Counted from the first letter of the stretch, positions 1 through 6,531 are shown. The stretch: 6,998 nucleotides of DNA from Sedimentisphaerales bacterium (GCA_016932895.1 JAFGCA010000048.1:1-6998), one strand, 5' to 3'. Numbers and translations: made by a program. Notes: generated by a model from the sequence alone, not told the origin.

Positions 1-78
1 CGAGCAACACCCCCCACACTCGGCACACTCAAAACAAAGCCCCGCCACATACCATTTTGTCGATACCTTCTTTTCGAT
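1..78 (-). CDS. N-terminus of a YkgJ-type cysteine-cluster protein (partial, cut by window start)
   Basis: Read leftwards, the frame through 99..1 is open. It encodes an N-terminus with W-Y-x-x-G-L followed by C-F-E-C-x-x-C-G-G-C-C-S at the window edge. The G-L-x-F-E-C-x-x-C-G-x-C-C pattern is the start of the YkgJ/UPF0153 (CxxCxxCC) family of small putative Zn- or Fe-binding proteins of unknown role. Only about 26-33 residues are visible, so family assignment rests on this motif. There is no in-frame ATG or TTG, and the frame stays open upstream into the preceding gene. The only GTG (48-46) would remove the usual W-Y residues. A good Shine-Dalgarno AAGGAG (90-85) lies 6 nt before an in-frame ATC (78-76) and 3 nt before a CTG (81-79); the start given here is the ATC and is uncertain. 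The gene is co-directional with the preceding TOPRIM-like gene, whose stop is 22 nt upstream of the start used here. Confidence 0.5.
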   Translation of the reverse strand, partial: MEKKVSTKWYVAGLCFECAECGGCCS

Positions 79-84
79 CAGGAA

Positions 85-90
85 CTCCTT
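85..90 (-). promoter_or_regulatory. Ribosome binding site AAGGAG before the cysteine-cluster frame
   Basis: A near-perfect Shine-Dalgarno, AAGGAG on the minus strand, lies just after the stop codon of the TOPRIM-like gene (103-101). It is spaced 6 nt from an in-frame ATC and 3 nt from an in-frame CTG of the cysteine-cluster frame. It is the only visible evidence locating that gene's start, and implies a non-standard initiation codon or a mutated start. Confidence 0.4.
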
Positions 91-100
91 CGGATACAGT

Positions 101-757
101 TCAGGGGGCGGATGTTTCGTCCCATGCCTGTTGCTTGATTGTCTCCACCAGTTCCTCTTCCAACGCTGAAAACGCCGAAAGGCGTCTGAGCACCCCGAAA
201 TCTTCGATGTATTCCGGAATCCGCTGCACCGCACTGTGTACATCAAAACGCCTCTTGCGGCGCGCCGACAGTTCTGTCGCCTCAAGTATAAGGTTGTGGA
301 GGAGGCTTTTGGGATCGGCGATGCTTTCGATATCTCGCAGGCTGGGCAAATCCAGTTGTATCGTCCCGTTCGGATTGCCTGCGGCTTCACGTATGGCGCG
401 GGCGTCTATCAATAGCCATGCCTCTGTCATCCGTACGGGGATCACGGCTATTCCCAAGGGCATTGTCACCCCGGACCTTGCCTCGGTCAGAGCATTGCGG
501 ATCTCGGTCCTCCTATCGTCTATCGAGGCAATCTCTGCGTCGCGGTGCACGAATAATAGATCGCAGGGAGATAGCTCCAAGGCCGCCTGAATTCTAGCAG
601 ACACTTTCTTCGGCGGGTCTGGGAGCCTGCGAAGATCAGGCCAGTCCGGCTGTACGGCTCGGGCAGGCAGATGTTCACACAGCAGCCAAGTGAGTATGGG
701 CATCAGCGCCCTATCTGAAGGACCATCAGACAGAAGGGTATAGTGTAAATCATTCAT
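101..757 (-). CDS. TOPRIM/DUF4276-like protein, partner of the adjacent ABC ATPase
   Basis: 218-aa soluble protein with no signal peptide or membrane segment. The start used is the ATG at 757-755, which overlaps the ATPase stop as ATGA. A start 10 codons upstream (787) is possible but lies deeper inside the ATPase gene. Residues 8-18 (L-L-S-D-G-P-S-D-R-A-L) resemble the first TOPRIM motif, with Asp11 where Glu is usual. Residues 67-75 (L-L-F-V-H-R-D-A-E) resemble the acidic second motif after a beta-strand, and T-E-A-W-L-L-I-D at 111-118 resembles the conserved E-A-W/L-L block of DUF4276-like proteins. The C-terminus (172-203) is helical, with a D-F-x-x-L-R-R-L-S-A-F block. By analogy with other ATPase plus TOPRIM pairs it may be the nuclease or effector subunit. 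This is inference: the fold is called from short motifs, and catalytic competence is uncertain because the metal-binding residues are atypical. Translational coupling suggests fixed stoichiometry with the ATPase. Confidence 0.8.
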   Translation of the reverse strand: MNDLHYTLLSDGPSDRALMPILTWLLCEHLPARAVQPDWPDLRRLPDPPKKVSARIQAALELSPCDLLFVHRDAEIASIDDRRTEIRNALTEARSGVTMPLGIAVIPVRMTEAWLLIDARAIREAAGNPNGTIQLDLPSLRDIESIADPKSLLHNLILEATELSARRKRRFDVHSAVQRIPEYIEDFGVLRRLSAFSALEEELVETIKQQAWDETSAP

Positions 758-2289
758 GTCGTCCCGTTGGACTGTGGCTGAAACCAAGGGAAATAACGCT
801 GTACGTCCGAACGGTCCACGACACGCTTGTGTTTGGCACGTTGTGCAGCTTTGCCTGACGTGCGGCTCTCGCCCGTAGCCTCTTCAAGGACCTCGCTAGC
901 AGGTAGCACGGGGTTAAGATAGGCCAGCAAGTCTCCCAACTTGCAGGTTGATGACCCAGCTTTCTTGCTCCGCCACGTATCTGGCAAGCAGCTAAAGCGG
1001 ATGCCTCCGAACCTCTTGTCAGACAAAAGGATTTCCCTGGGTTCCGCCACCAGCAATGTGTCCTCGGGCACCTGTAGCACAACAGAGGGCGAGTGTGTGT
1101 TGACGATCACCTGGCGCAGCGGGTTATCAGGGCTTACCGGATCGTTTATATCTGTGCAAATGTCTTGCAGAAGCTTTATCATTGCAGGGATTCTTGCTGG
1201 GTGAAGACCGTTCTCCGGCTCTTCAAGACACAGGACGCCTTGGACCTCTGGGTCTTGCTCCAGCACGGCCAAAGCCAGAAATCGAAGTGTTCCATCGGAG
1301 AGGGAACGTGCTGCGTGGGGGGTCTTGTCTCGGCCCGCGACATTGAGCGTGAATAATTCCCGTTTCTCGTCGCGGTCAATGGAGACACTGCGCACGTCAT
1401 CGATCAAATCAGCGAGCCGATTTGCGACTCTTGAGTATACCGCTCCATTGGCGATTTCGGTGGATTCAGAAGGACCATTGTGATGCGCCAGTCTGTACAG
1501 TGCCGCCGCCAGATGGGAGCCATTTGATCCCATCTTAGTTGGTGCAGAGAACTCGTCAGGTCGTCGCAATGCCGAGGGCTCAAGCTGGAGCAGTCGCCAA
1601 GACTGCATCTCTCGGCGTGCAAGGAGTGCCGTTGGGCTTTCTGACGTATTTGTTGTGGAGAGCACCGTTCTGGTCAGTTTCTTCACTTGCCAGAGAGGCC
1701 TGCCGCGGCTCCCACCATCCTGGTGAAGGCGAACGATGCGAGTTTCACCCTCTCCCTCAGTAGATATGAACTGCTTACCTCGGCGTTTACTGGAGATAGC
1801 CGACTCGCGCCAGTCCGGCGCGGGGCCGAATAGAAGGTTCTTTGGAGCTTCCGTAGCAGTGAAATAATCCAGTTCCTCCTTGACCACCTCAAGAGACCCT
1901 AGAGAACCGAGGTTCTCGTCTTTCCGATAGGCGAGTTCCAAGGTATACCGAAGGAACGTATTGGTGGCCTTCGCATCCTGGCCGAGATCGTCCTCGCCCT
2001 CTGCCGGGACGATCATCTCCGCTTCGAAAGACATCTCAGAAACGGATTGGCCGTCGTATCGCTGAAAAAGGCTTCGGATGTCTGTCATTCTGACGCCGTT
2101 TTCATCGCCGCGCACGGTCAATGCTGCTTCCACGAGCGGTCGGTCGGCGAGCGCGCTCAGAAAGCGAATGGCGTCGAAGAGATTGGATTTTCCGACGCCG
2201 TTTGGACCTGCGATACAGGTGAACGGTCCGAAGCGGACATCCACATCAACGAGGTTCTTGAACCCAGAGACTTTCAAGCGAGTTAACAT
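754..2289 (-). CDS. RecF/OLD-like ABC ATPase (AAA_21 type), probable defence-module ATPase
   Basis: 511-aa cytosolic ATPase. The N-terminus L-x-V-S-G-F-K-N-L is the usual opening of SMC/RecF/OLD-type ATPases and is followed by Walker A G-P-N-G-V-G-K-S (28-35). A lower-conservation insert (about 70-320) separates it from the ABC signature-like S-L-S-D-G-T-L-R-F (329-337), Walker B with tandem acidic residues G-V-L-C-L-E-E-P-E-N-G-L-H-P (351-364, probable catalytic Glu357), and the switch histidine in V-N-T-H-S-P (His399). A C-terminal extension of about 105 residues includes L-L-A-Y-L-N-P (454-460). There is no fused TOPRIM domain, unlike OLD or GajA; that function appears to sit in the next gene, which overlaps by 4 bp. 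Such ATPases in anti-phage systems sense infection or scaffold an effector; a DNA-repair role is the alternative. The start is at 2289 because the fold begins at residue 1, with only a weak GAG-type ribosome site. GC content is visibly lower than in ilvD. Confidence 0.92.
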   Translation of the reverse strand: MLTRLKVSGFKNLVDVDVRFGPFTCIAGPNGVGKSNLFDAIRFLSALADRPLVEAALTVRGDENGVRMTDIRSLFQRYDGQSVSEMSFEAEMIVPAEGEDDLGQDAKATNTFLRYTLELAYRKDENLGSLGSLEVVKEELDYFTATEAPKNLLFGPAPDWRESAISSKRRGKQFISTEGEGETRIVRLHQDGGSRGRPLWQVKKLTRTVLSTTNTSESPTALLARREMQSWRLLQLEPSALRRPDEFSAPTKMGSNGSHLAAALYRLAHHNGPSESTEIANGAVYSRVANRLADLIDDVRSVSIDRDEKRELFTLNVAGRDKTPHAARSLSDGTLRFLALAVLEQDPEVQGVLCLEEPENGLHPARIPAMIKLLQDICTDINDPVSPDNPLRQVIVNTHSPSVVLQVPEDTLLVAEPREILLSDKRFGGIRFSCLPDTWRSKKAGSSTCKLGDLLAYLNPVLPASEVLEEATGESRTSGKAAQRAKHKRVVDRSDVQRYFPWFQPQSNGTT

Positions 2290-2350
2290 GGTCAGCTCAA
2301 GCAGAGAATTATGCGCACGATCGCACGACGCTACGAATCAGATCGCCCCT

Positions 2351-2379
2351 ATCATATCCTTGAAGGACTTGTGACGCAA
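2351..2379 (-). promoter_or_regulatory. Predicted sigma70-type promoter for the ATPase/TOPRIM-like pair
   Basis: On the minus strand, -35 TTGCGT (2379-2374) is separated by exactly 17 bp from -10 TATGAT (2356-2351, 5 of 6 matches to TATAAT). Transcription would begin near 2344, giving a leader of about 55 nt before the ATPase start at 2289. The site lies in the 122-bp gap after ilvD, so the pair could be expressed independently. No convincing ilvD terminator was seen in this gap, so readthrough from ilvD is also possible. The -35 box is weak. Confidence 0.45.
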
Positions 2380-2411
2380 ATCAAGTTTGACTCAGGCTGC
2401 GCTTGCCCTTG

Positions 2412-4085
2412 CTACCATTTCAGGACGGCGCCGGTGTCGGCGCTGGTGGCCATGGCGGCGTATTTGGCTAAGTAGCCTTCTTTGACGCGGGGTTCGGGCG
2501 GCGTCCAGGCCTTTTTGCGTTCCGCCAGCTCCTCGTCGGAGAGCTTCACGTCGATCTTGTTGTTGGGGATGTCGATTTCGATCATGTCGCCGTCGCGGAG
2601 CAGTCCGATGGGTCCGCCGACGGCGGCCTCGGGGCTGATATGCCCGATGCACGCGCCGCGGGTGCCGCCGCTGAAGCGTCCGTCAGTGATCAGCGCGACG
2701 GATTCGCCGAGCCCCTTGCCCATGATGTAGCTGGTCGGGCTGAGCATCTCCTGCATGCCGGGCCCGCCTTTGGGTCCTTCGCAGCGGATGACGACCACGT
2801 CGCCTTCCTTGACCTTGTCGGCCAGGATGCCTTCGCAGGCGTCTTCCTGACTCTCGAAGATGACCGCCGGACCGGTATGAACAAGCATCGAAGGCGCGAC
2901 GCCGGCGGTCTTGACGACGCAGCCCTTGGGAGCGAGATTGCCACGCAGGATCGACAGGCCTCCGGTCTGGGAATAGGCATTGTCGAGCCGGTGAATCACC
3001 TCGGTGTTTTTGATCTCGGCGTCGGCGATATTCTCACCAAGCGTTTGGCCCGTAACCGTGGGGCAGTCCAGGTTGAGCAGGTTCGGGATCTTGCTGACTT
3101 CGTTCAGGATGGCGCTGATGCCGCCGGCGGCGTCCACGTCCTCAATGTGAACCTCGCTCTTCGACGGGGAGACCTTGCAGATATTCGGGCACCGGGCGGT
3201 GATGTCGTTGATGCGGTCGAGGTCGTACTCGATTCCCGCCTCGCTGGCGATGGCCAGTGTATGCAGGACGGTGTTGGTCGAGCCACCCATCGCCATGTCC
3301 AGCGTCAGGGCGTTGTCCATGGACTTGACACTGATGCAGTCCAGCGGCTTGATGTCCTTTTCGATCAGGGTCATGATCTGCCGGCCCGCCGCCTTGTACA
3401 ACTCTTGCCGGCGCGGGTCCACCGCGAGAATCGTGCCGTTGCCGGGCAGCGCCATGCCGATGGCTTCGCACAGGCAGTTCATGGAGTTGGCGGTGAACAT
3501 GCCCGAGCAACTCCCCTGGGTCGGACAGCCCGCACATTCGAGGTCCGTCAACTCGTCTTCCGTGATCTTGCCTGCGTTGAAGGCAGCCACGCCTTCGAAG
3601 ATGGAGATCAGATCGGCGACCTGGCCGTCTTTGGTTTTGCCGGCCTTCATGGGCCCGCCGGAAACGAAAATGGTCGGAATGTTCAAACGCACCGCGGCCA
3701 TGAGCATGCCCGGGATGATCTTGTCGCAGTTGGGAATACAGATGAGTCCGTCGAAGCAATGGGCGCGGACCATGGTCTCGACCGAGTCGGCCACGATCTC
3801 GCGCGACGCCAGCGAGTAGCGCATGCCCATGTGTCCCATCGCAATCCCGTCGCAGACGGCGATGGTGTTGAATTCGAACGGCGTTCCTCCGGCCTGGCGG
3901 ACCGCGTCTTTGACCACCCGCGCCACCTTGTCCAGGTGGACGTGGCCCGGGACGATCTCGCAGAAACTGTTGGCCACGCCGATGAAGGGCTTGTTAATAT
4001 CCGCCTGGCTGAGGCCGCAGGCGTGAAGCAGGCCGCGGTGGGGCGCGCGTTGAAAACCTTCCTTGACCGTATCACTTCTCATCAT
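2412..4085 (-). CDS. ilvD: Dihydroxy-acid dehydratase
   Basis: 557-aa IlvD, an iron-sulfur enzyme of isoleucine/valine (and, through 2-ketoisovalerate, pantothenate) synthesis that dehydrates 2,3-dihydroxy-3-methyl acids to 2-keto acids. Numbering from 4085: V-P-G-H-V-H-L near 45-51; metal-site C-D-G (78-80); C-D-K-I-I-P-G (120-126), with Cys120 a likely cluster ligand and Lys122 the expected carbamylated lysine; the DHAD signature [14 protein letters not shown] (191-204; Cys193); and the second signature [11 protein letters not shown] (467-477) with the catalytic serine near 472. It has P-G-H rather than P-C-N at the N-terminal site, as in the E. coli type. Length is normal and both ends look intact. 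An ATG at 4133 is in frame, but its 16 extra residues are unlike IlvD and there is a GGGAG ribosome site 7 nt before the ATG at 4085. The next ATG at 4082 is also possible. It diverges from the lipoprotein operon; no other ilv or leu gene is visible. Confidence 0.97.
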   Translation of the reverse strand: MMRSDTVKEGFQRAPHRGLLHACGLSQADINKPFIGVANSFCEIVPGHVHLDKVARVVKDAVRQAGGTPFEFNTIAVCDGIAMGHMGMRYSLASREIVADSVETMVRAHCFDGLICIPNCDKIIPGMLMAAVRLNIPTIFVSGGPMKAGKTKDGQVADLISIFEGVAAFNAGKITEDELTDLECAGCPTQGSCSGMFTANSMNCLCEAIGMALPGNGTILAVDPRRQELYKAAGRQIMTLIEKDIKPLDCISVKSMDNALTLDMAMGGSTNTVLHTLAIASEAGIEYDLDRINDITARCPNICKVSPSKSEVHIEDVDAAGGISAILNEVSKIPNLLNLDCPTVTGQTLGENIADAEIKNTEVIHRLDNAYSQTGGLSILRGNLAPKGCVVKTAGVAPSMLVHTGPAVIFESQEDACEGILADKVKEGDVVVIRCEGPKGGPGMQEMLSPTSYIMGKGLGESVALITDGRFSGGTRGACIGHISPEAAVGGPIGLLRDGDMIEIDIPNNKIDVKLSDEELAERKKAWTPPEPRVKEGYLAKYAAMATSADTGAVLKW

Positions 4086-4092
4086 GGGTCGT

Positions 4093-4097
4093 CTCCC
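4093..4097 (-). promoter_or_regulatory. Ribosome binding site GGGAG fixing the ilvD start
   Basis: GGGAG on the minus strand lies 7 nt before the ATG at 4085 (10 nt before the one at 4082). It lies inside the reading frame that would begin at the upstream ATG (4133), arguing that the longer form is not the native protein. Confidence 0.6.
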
Positions 4098-4104
4098 AAA
4101 CGTG

Positions 4105-4133
4105 AATGTAACGACAAGCACGAAAACCGCCAA
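4105..4133 (-). promoter_or_regulatory. Possible ilvD promoter
   Basis: On the minus strand, TTGGCG (4133-4128) and TACATT (4110-4105) are separated by 17 bp. Both boxes are imperfect (about 4 of 6 matches each). The predicted start near 4098 would leave a very short leader with the ribosome site almost at its 5' end, so this is only a candidate. No leader peptide rich in branched-chain residues and no T-box-like structure was seen upstream. Confidence 0.22.
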
Positions 4134-4171
4134 GTTTAGTCTCCGACCGGGGATAAATAAAGGAAAAATCG

Positions 4172-4199
4172 TTGTTTGGCGCGAGGCTGAGCCTATAAT
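4172..4199 (+). promoter_or_regulatory. Predicted sigma70-type promoter of the lipoprotein operon
   Basis: -35 TTGTTT (4172-4177) and a perfect -10 TATAAT (4194-4199) are separated by 16 bp, in an AT-richer part of the 171-bp gap between the divergent ilvD and lipoprotein genes. The transcription start would be near 4206, about 50 nt before the lipoprotein A start. This is the best promoter match in the window. Confidence 0.6.
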
Positions 4200-4230
4200 T
4201 ATCCCTCGTACGGGGAGGAGTCGGCACGAG

Positions 4231-4302
4231 ATGGAAGAGATTGATACGGGGATTGTATGGCAAAGACAGCTCTACTCAACGGTGTCCTTTACAGCGTTAT
4301 GA
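4231..4302 (+). CDS. Possible 23-codon leader ORF overlapping lipoprotein A
   Basis: An ATG at 4231 lies 10 nt after a strong purine-rich ribosome site (GGAGGAG, 4214-4220) and about 25 nt after the predicted transcription start. The frame encodes a 23-residue peptide beginning M-E-E-I-D-T-G and ends at TGA 4300-4302, inside the lipoprotein A gene. That stop overlaps the ATG for Met15 of lipoprotein A as ATGA. The lipoprotein's own start at 4257 has only a GGGGA-type site. It could be a coupling or leader peptide, or a chance ORF whose ribosome site serves nothing; nothing in the peptide itself indicates a function. Confidence 0.18.
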   Translation: MEEIDTGIVWQRQLYSTVSFTAL

Positions 4303-5405
4303 TCTGCCTGTTCGGGGCGATTTGCGGTTGCAGGGGGGTGGATCCGGGGTCCTTCGAGGTCGAACCGCCTTCCGAGGCCGAGAGCGCTGCGGCGGTTACG
4401 CCTGCGGAGGCGACGGTGCCTGAGGACGACGCCTCGGAACAAGCTGTCGCGCAGACGCCCCCGGCGGCGCCGGATGCACAGGTCCCCGTTACTGAGCCCA
4501 ATGAGGCCGGACCGGCGGCGGAGTTGGCGCTGAAGTTCGCCCCGGGCCGCAGCACGACGTACAAGGTGACAACCGAGGTGCAAAAGGGCGTGCAGTGGGA
4601 AGGCGCGTCGGGGACCAAACCGGCGGCCTTCAAGGGCGGACATTCGGGCAGCCGCGTCGAGATGACGTTCGAGCAGCGCATCGAGAGCGTCGATGACGAA
4701 GGCGACGCGGTGGTTCAGATCACCATCAAGGCGCTGAAGTACGTGGGACGCAAGCGGGACGACGTGGTCCTTGATTTCGACAGCACGCGAGACGAGGACC
4801 GGGACAATCCGCTGGCGAAGCTGGTGGGCGAAAGCTACAAGCTGGAAATGTCGGCCCGGGGCGAGATTCTGGCGCTGATCGACGTCGAGCCCTTGCGGCA
4901 GGCCGTGCAAGGCCTTTTGCCGGCCCACGACACGGCCCAGAAGCTCCTCTCTCGCGGTCAGATTCTCCAGCGACACGAGGTGGTCGCCCTTTCGGCCTCG
5001 AAGGAAAGGATTGTCCGTCCGGGTCGGAACTGGAGCAGCGTCAAGGCGTTCTCCTTCGGAATGATGGGCGCCCAGTCGTACGAGCGGATATACACACTCA
5101 AGGAGGTCCAGGACGACGAAGCGCCGCTGGCCGTGATCGAGATGAAAGCCATTCCCTCGGCGGCCCTGGCCGAAGAGATGCACAAGCAGCAGGTGGTCAA
5201 CCCGTTCGCAGGCATGTTCGACAATACCGGGAGCTATGAAGGACGGCTTGAGCTGGAGCTCGGCACCGGGACGATCCGGCGGTACGTGGAAGAAATGCGC
5301 ACCGAGTGGGTGGTGGCCGACCCGGAGGCGGCGACCGGTGCGGCCAAGCCGTCGGCGCTGCGCATGTCGGCGATGCAGTTGTATCGTCTTGAGAGCGTGG
5401 AGTGA
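4257..5405 (+). CDS. Predicted lipoprotein A, DUF6263-like secreted protein
   Basis: 382 aa. The N-terminus has a short positively charged start (Lys3), a hydrophobic stretch (about 5-22) and a lipobox-like I-C-G-C, so lipidation at Cys25 is likely. Residues about 29-90 form a low-complexity linker rich in Ala, Pro and Glu that would hold the folded part away from the membrane. The mature domain (about 91-382) begins [13 protein letters not shown], has alternating beta-type patterns (for example [11 protein letters not shown] and [10 protein letters not shown]) and an [12 protein letters not shown] block at 198-209. Together these resemble the DUF6263 type of beta-rich envelope proteins, whose function is unknown; the match is from memory of the pattern. 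It is a paralogue of the next gene, 71 bp downstream. Start: the ATG at 4257 with a weak GGGGA site; a start at Met15 would leave too short and uncharged a signal peptide. Substrate or partner unknown. Confidence 0.86.
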   Translation: MAKTALLNGVLYSVMICLFGAICGCRGVDPGSFEVEPPSEAESAAAVTPAEATVPEDDASEQAVAQTPPAAPDAQVPVTEPNEAGPAAELALKFAPGRSTTYKVTTEVQKGVQWEGASGTKPAAFKGGHSGSRVEMTFEQRIESVDDEGDAVVQITIKALKYVGRKRDDVVLDFDSTRDEDRDNPLAKLVGESYKLEMSARGEILALIDVEPLRQAVQGLLPAHDTAQKLLSRGQILQRHEVVALSASKERIVRPGRNWSSVKAFSFGMMGAQSYERIYTLKEVQDDEAPLAVIEMKAIPSAALAEEMHKQQVVNPFAGMFDNTGSYEGRLELELGTGTIRRYVEEMRTEWVVADPEAATGAAKPSALRMSAMQLYRLESVE

Positions 5406-5416
5406 TCGTGCACGAT
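5405..5416. repeat. 12-bp perfect palindrome after lipoprotein A
   Basis: ATCGTGCACGAT is a perfect inverted repeat beginning on the last base of the lipoprotein A stop codon. As RNA it could form only a 4-bp stem with a 4-nt loop, and no T-run follows, so it is not a convincing terminator. A second short inverted repeat (GCTG...CAGC) follows in the same gap. It could be a protein-binding site, an mRNA stability element between the paired genes, or chance. Confidence 0.35.
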
Positions 5417-5464
5417 ACAGGCGCTGCAGGGACAGCCGGCGAAAAGGTTGCGGCACAGTGATTG

Positions 5465-5470
5465 AAAGGA
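5465..5470 (+). promoter_or_regulatory. Ribosome binding site AAAGGA deciding the lipoprotein B start
   Basis: AAAGGA lies 6 nt before a TTG at 5477. The earlier in-frame TTG at 5462 would place this element inside the coding region and has no nearby site of its own. This favours 5477 and gives a compact lipoprotein signal peptide starting M-R-N. Confidence 0.5.
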
Positions 5471-5476
5471 AAGGTC

Positions 5477-6496
5477 TTGAGAAACGCAGGCGCGATTCTG
5501 GTTGTTGTTTTGCTGGCGTTGTCGGCCGGGTGCAGGAGTAGCCGGGATGACGCCGGCGGCATCGAGGCGGGAAAAGGAACCTCAGACGGCGACCGCGTTT
5601 TCCTGACGGTTGACTTCGAGCAGGGGCAGACCTTGCGGTACAAGTTCGTCAGCAGCAGGGAGATCGCTCTGGACTGGGACCCGAACGCCGCGGCGAGTCA
5701 GAACCGCGTTCAGAAACAGTCGGAACGGCTGGAGATGATCGTTGCGTATACGGCCCTGGAGGTTGATCCGTACGGCGTCAGCACCATACAGGCGACGTGC
5801 GAATCGGTCGAAGCGGCACGCGCCGGCGGGCCCGCCCAACGCGCCGTCGCAACCGACGCCGTCCAGAGCGCCCGTGGCAAGACCTTTGCATTCAAGGTCG
5901 ACTCGCGAGGCAGGATCGTCGACGCAGCGGAGCTCGAAGCCTTCATCAAGGAGATGGGCGCTAAGGCGTTCCGGGCCGACAGCTCCCGGGGCCGGGTCAA
6001 AGAGCCGGACATGATCGGCGATTTCACGGCCAGCCAGTGGTTCCTCTGGGACAGTGTATCGAGCGTGGAACGACCCGTCGAAGGAGTGGCGGTGGGCCAG
6101 TCTTGGGCGTCGAAGCTCCTGGTGCCGACGCCCATGGTGATTCGCAAGGCGCGCGATGTCACGTACACACTTAAGGAAATTCGCGCCGGCGCCGGCGCGC
6201 CCGTGGCGGTCATCGAGAGCGCGTATACCGCGGCCGACGCCGTGCCGGCCGCGTGGCCCGTGCCGTACGCGGGACGTTTTCAAATGAGCGGCACCTTCGG
6301 CTTCCTCGGCGCCTACCAGGTCCTGGGGCTGCAGGGCTCGGGGCAGGAGATCTTCGATCTCGCTGCCGGTCGCGTGCTCAAACGCTCGCAGAAGTACCGG
6401 ATGGAGATGAGGGCTTCGCTGCCGCCCATGGGGATTCGGGCCAATCCTTACCTTACCATCGACCAGACCCTGACGATGGAGCTGTTGAATCCGTAG
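5477..6496 (+). CDS. Predicted lipoprotein B, paralogue of lipoprotein A
   Basis: 339 aa from the TTG at 5477 (344 aa if from the TTG at 5462). The signal peptide is typical: Arg2, a hydrophobic core of Ala, Ile, Leu and Val (4-16), then lipobox S-A-G-C with Cys19 as the predicted lipidation site. The mature part repeats the block order of lipoprotein A: an early F-E-Q-G-Q-T-L-R-Y-K-F strand, a D-S-R-G-R-I-V-D block (142-149) matching S-A-R-G-E-I-L-A, a V-T-Y-T-L-K-E-I segment (228-235) matching I-Y-T-L-K-E-V, a V-A-V-I-E-S segment matching L-A-V-I-E-M, then a P-Y-A-G-R-F-type segment and a C-terminal amphipathic strand. It lacks the long Ala/Pro/Glu linker of A. It is therefore a diverged tandem duplicate in the same operon, likely in the same cell compartment. 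Function unknown; partner or heteromer of A is plausible. The stop is 35 bp before the HIT gene. Confidence 0.86.
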   Translation: MRNAGAILVVVLLALSAGCRSSRDDAGGIEAGKGTSDGDRVFLTVDFEQGQTLRYKFVSSREIALDWDPNAAASQNRVQKQSERLEMIVAYTALEVDPYGVSTIQATCESVEAARAGGPAQRAVATDAVQSARGKTFAFKVDSRGRIVDAAELEAFIKEMGAKAFRADSSRGRVKEPDMIGDFTASQWFLWDSVSSVERPVEGVAVGQSWASKLLVPTPMVIRKARDVTYTLKEIRAGAGAPVAVIESAYTAADAVPAAWPVPYAGRFQMSGTFGFLGAYQVLGLQGSGQEIFDLAAGRVLKRSQKYRMEMRASLPPMGIRANPYLTIDQTLTMELLNP

Positions 6497-6516
6497 TCGC
6501 CAATTGTGATTTGATC

Positions 6517-6522
6517 GGGAGG
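6517..6522 (+). promoter_or_regulatory. Ribosome binding site GGGAGG deciding the HIT gene start
   Basis: GGGAGG is followed by 9 nt and then TTG at 6532. No ATG lies in frame near the N-terminus, and the encoded sequence begins right at the family's conserved L-W-A-P-W-R block, so TTG at 6532 is very likely the true start. Confidence 0.7.
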
Positions 6523-6531
6523 TCGTTTCCC

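Noticed and set aside
15..30. Repeated CACACTC words near the left edge, resembling a short direct repeat.
   Set aside because: They are explained by repeated Glu-Cys (GAG TGT) codons of the cysteine cluster on the minus strand.
57..590. A 177-codon plus-strand frame opposite the TOPRIM-like gene.
   Set aside because: Ser-rich composition without motifs, antisense to a gene with recognisable blocks and translational coupling.
2355..2366. TCCTTGAAGGA inverted repeat in the gap between ilvD and the ATPase gene, considered as an ilvD terminator.
   Set aside because: The arms leave only a 1-nt centre, so no normal hairpin loop can form with a full stem, and no T-run follows on the minus strand. 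It falls within the spacer of the predicted promoter.
2640..4139. A 499-codon open frame on the plus strand opposite ilvD.
   Set aside because: It lies antisense to a clearly conserved ilvD. Its His/Asp/Val/Arg-rich composition is what codon bias of a GC-rich gene gives on the opposite strand, and no family motif is visible.
4086..4256. A branched-chain amino acid attenuator or T-box upstream of ilvD.
   Set aside because: No run of Leu/Ile/Val codons in a short leader frame, no terminator/antiterminator pair and no T-box sequence were seen in this 171-bp gap.
4272..5456. A 394-codon open frame on the minus strand opposite lipoprotein A.
   Set aside because: Arg/His/Leu-rich mirror of the GC-rich lipoprotein gene, with no motif. 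The plus strand has a promoter, signal peptide and a paralogue.
6182..6199. An 18-bp perfect GC-only palindrome inside lipoprotein B.
   Set aside because: It encodes an alternating Ala/Gly run (R-A-G-A-G-A-P). GCC/GGC codons produce such symmetry easily in a high-GC gene, so no separate function is supported.
5582..6283. A 233-codon minus-strand frame opposite lipoprotein B.
   Set aside because: Arg/Gly-rich antisense shadow of a gene with a clear lipoprotein signal and paralogue.
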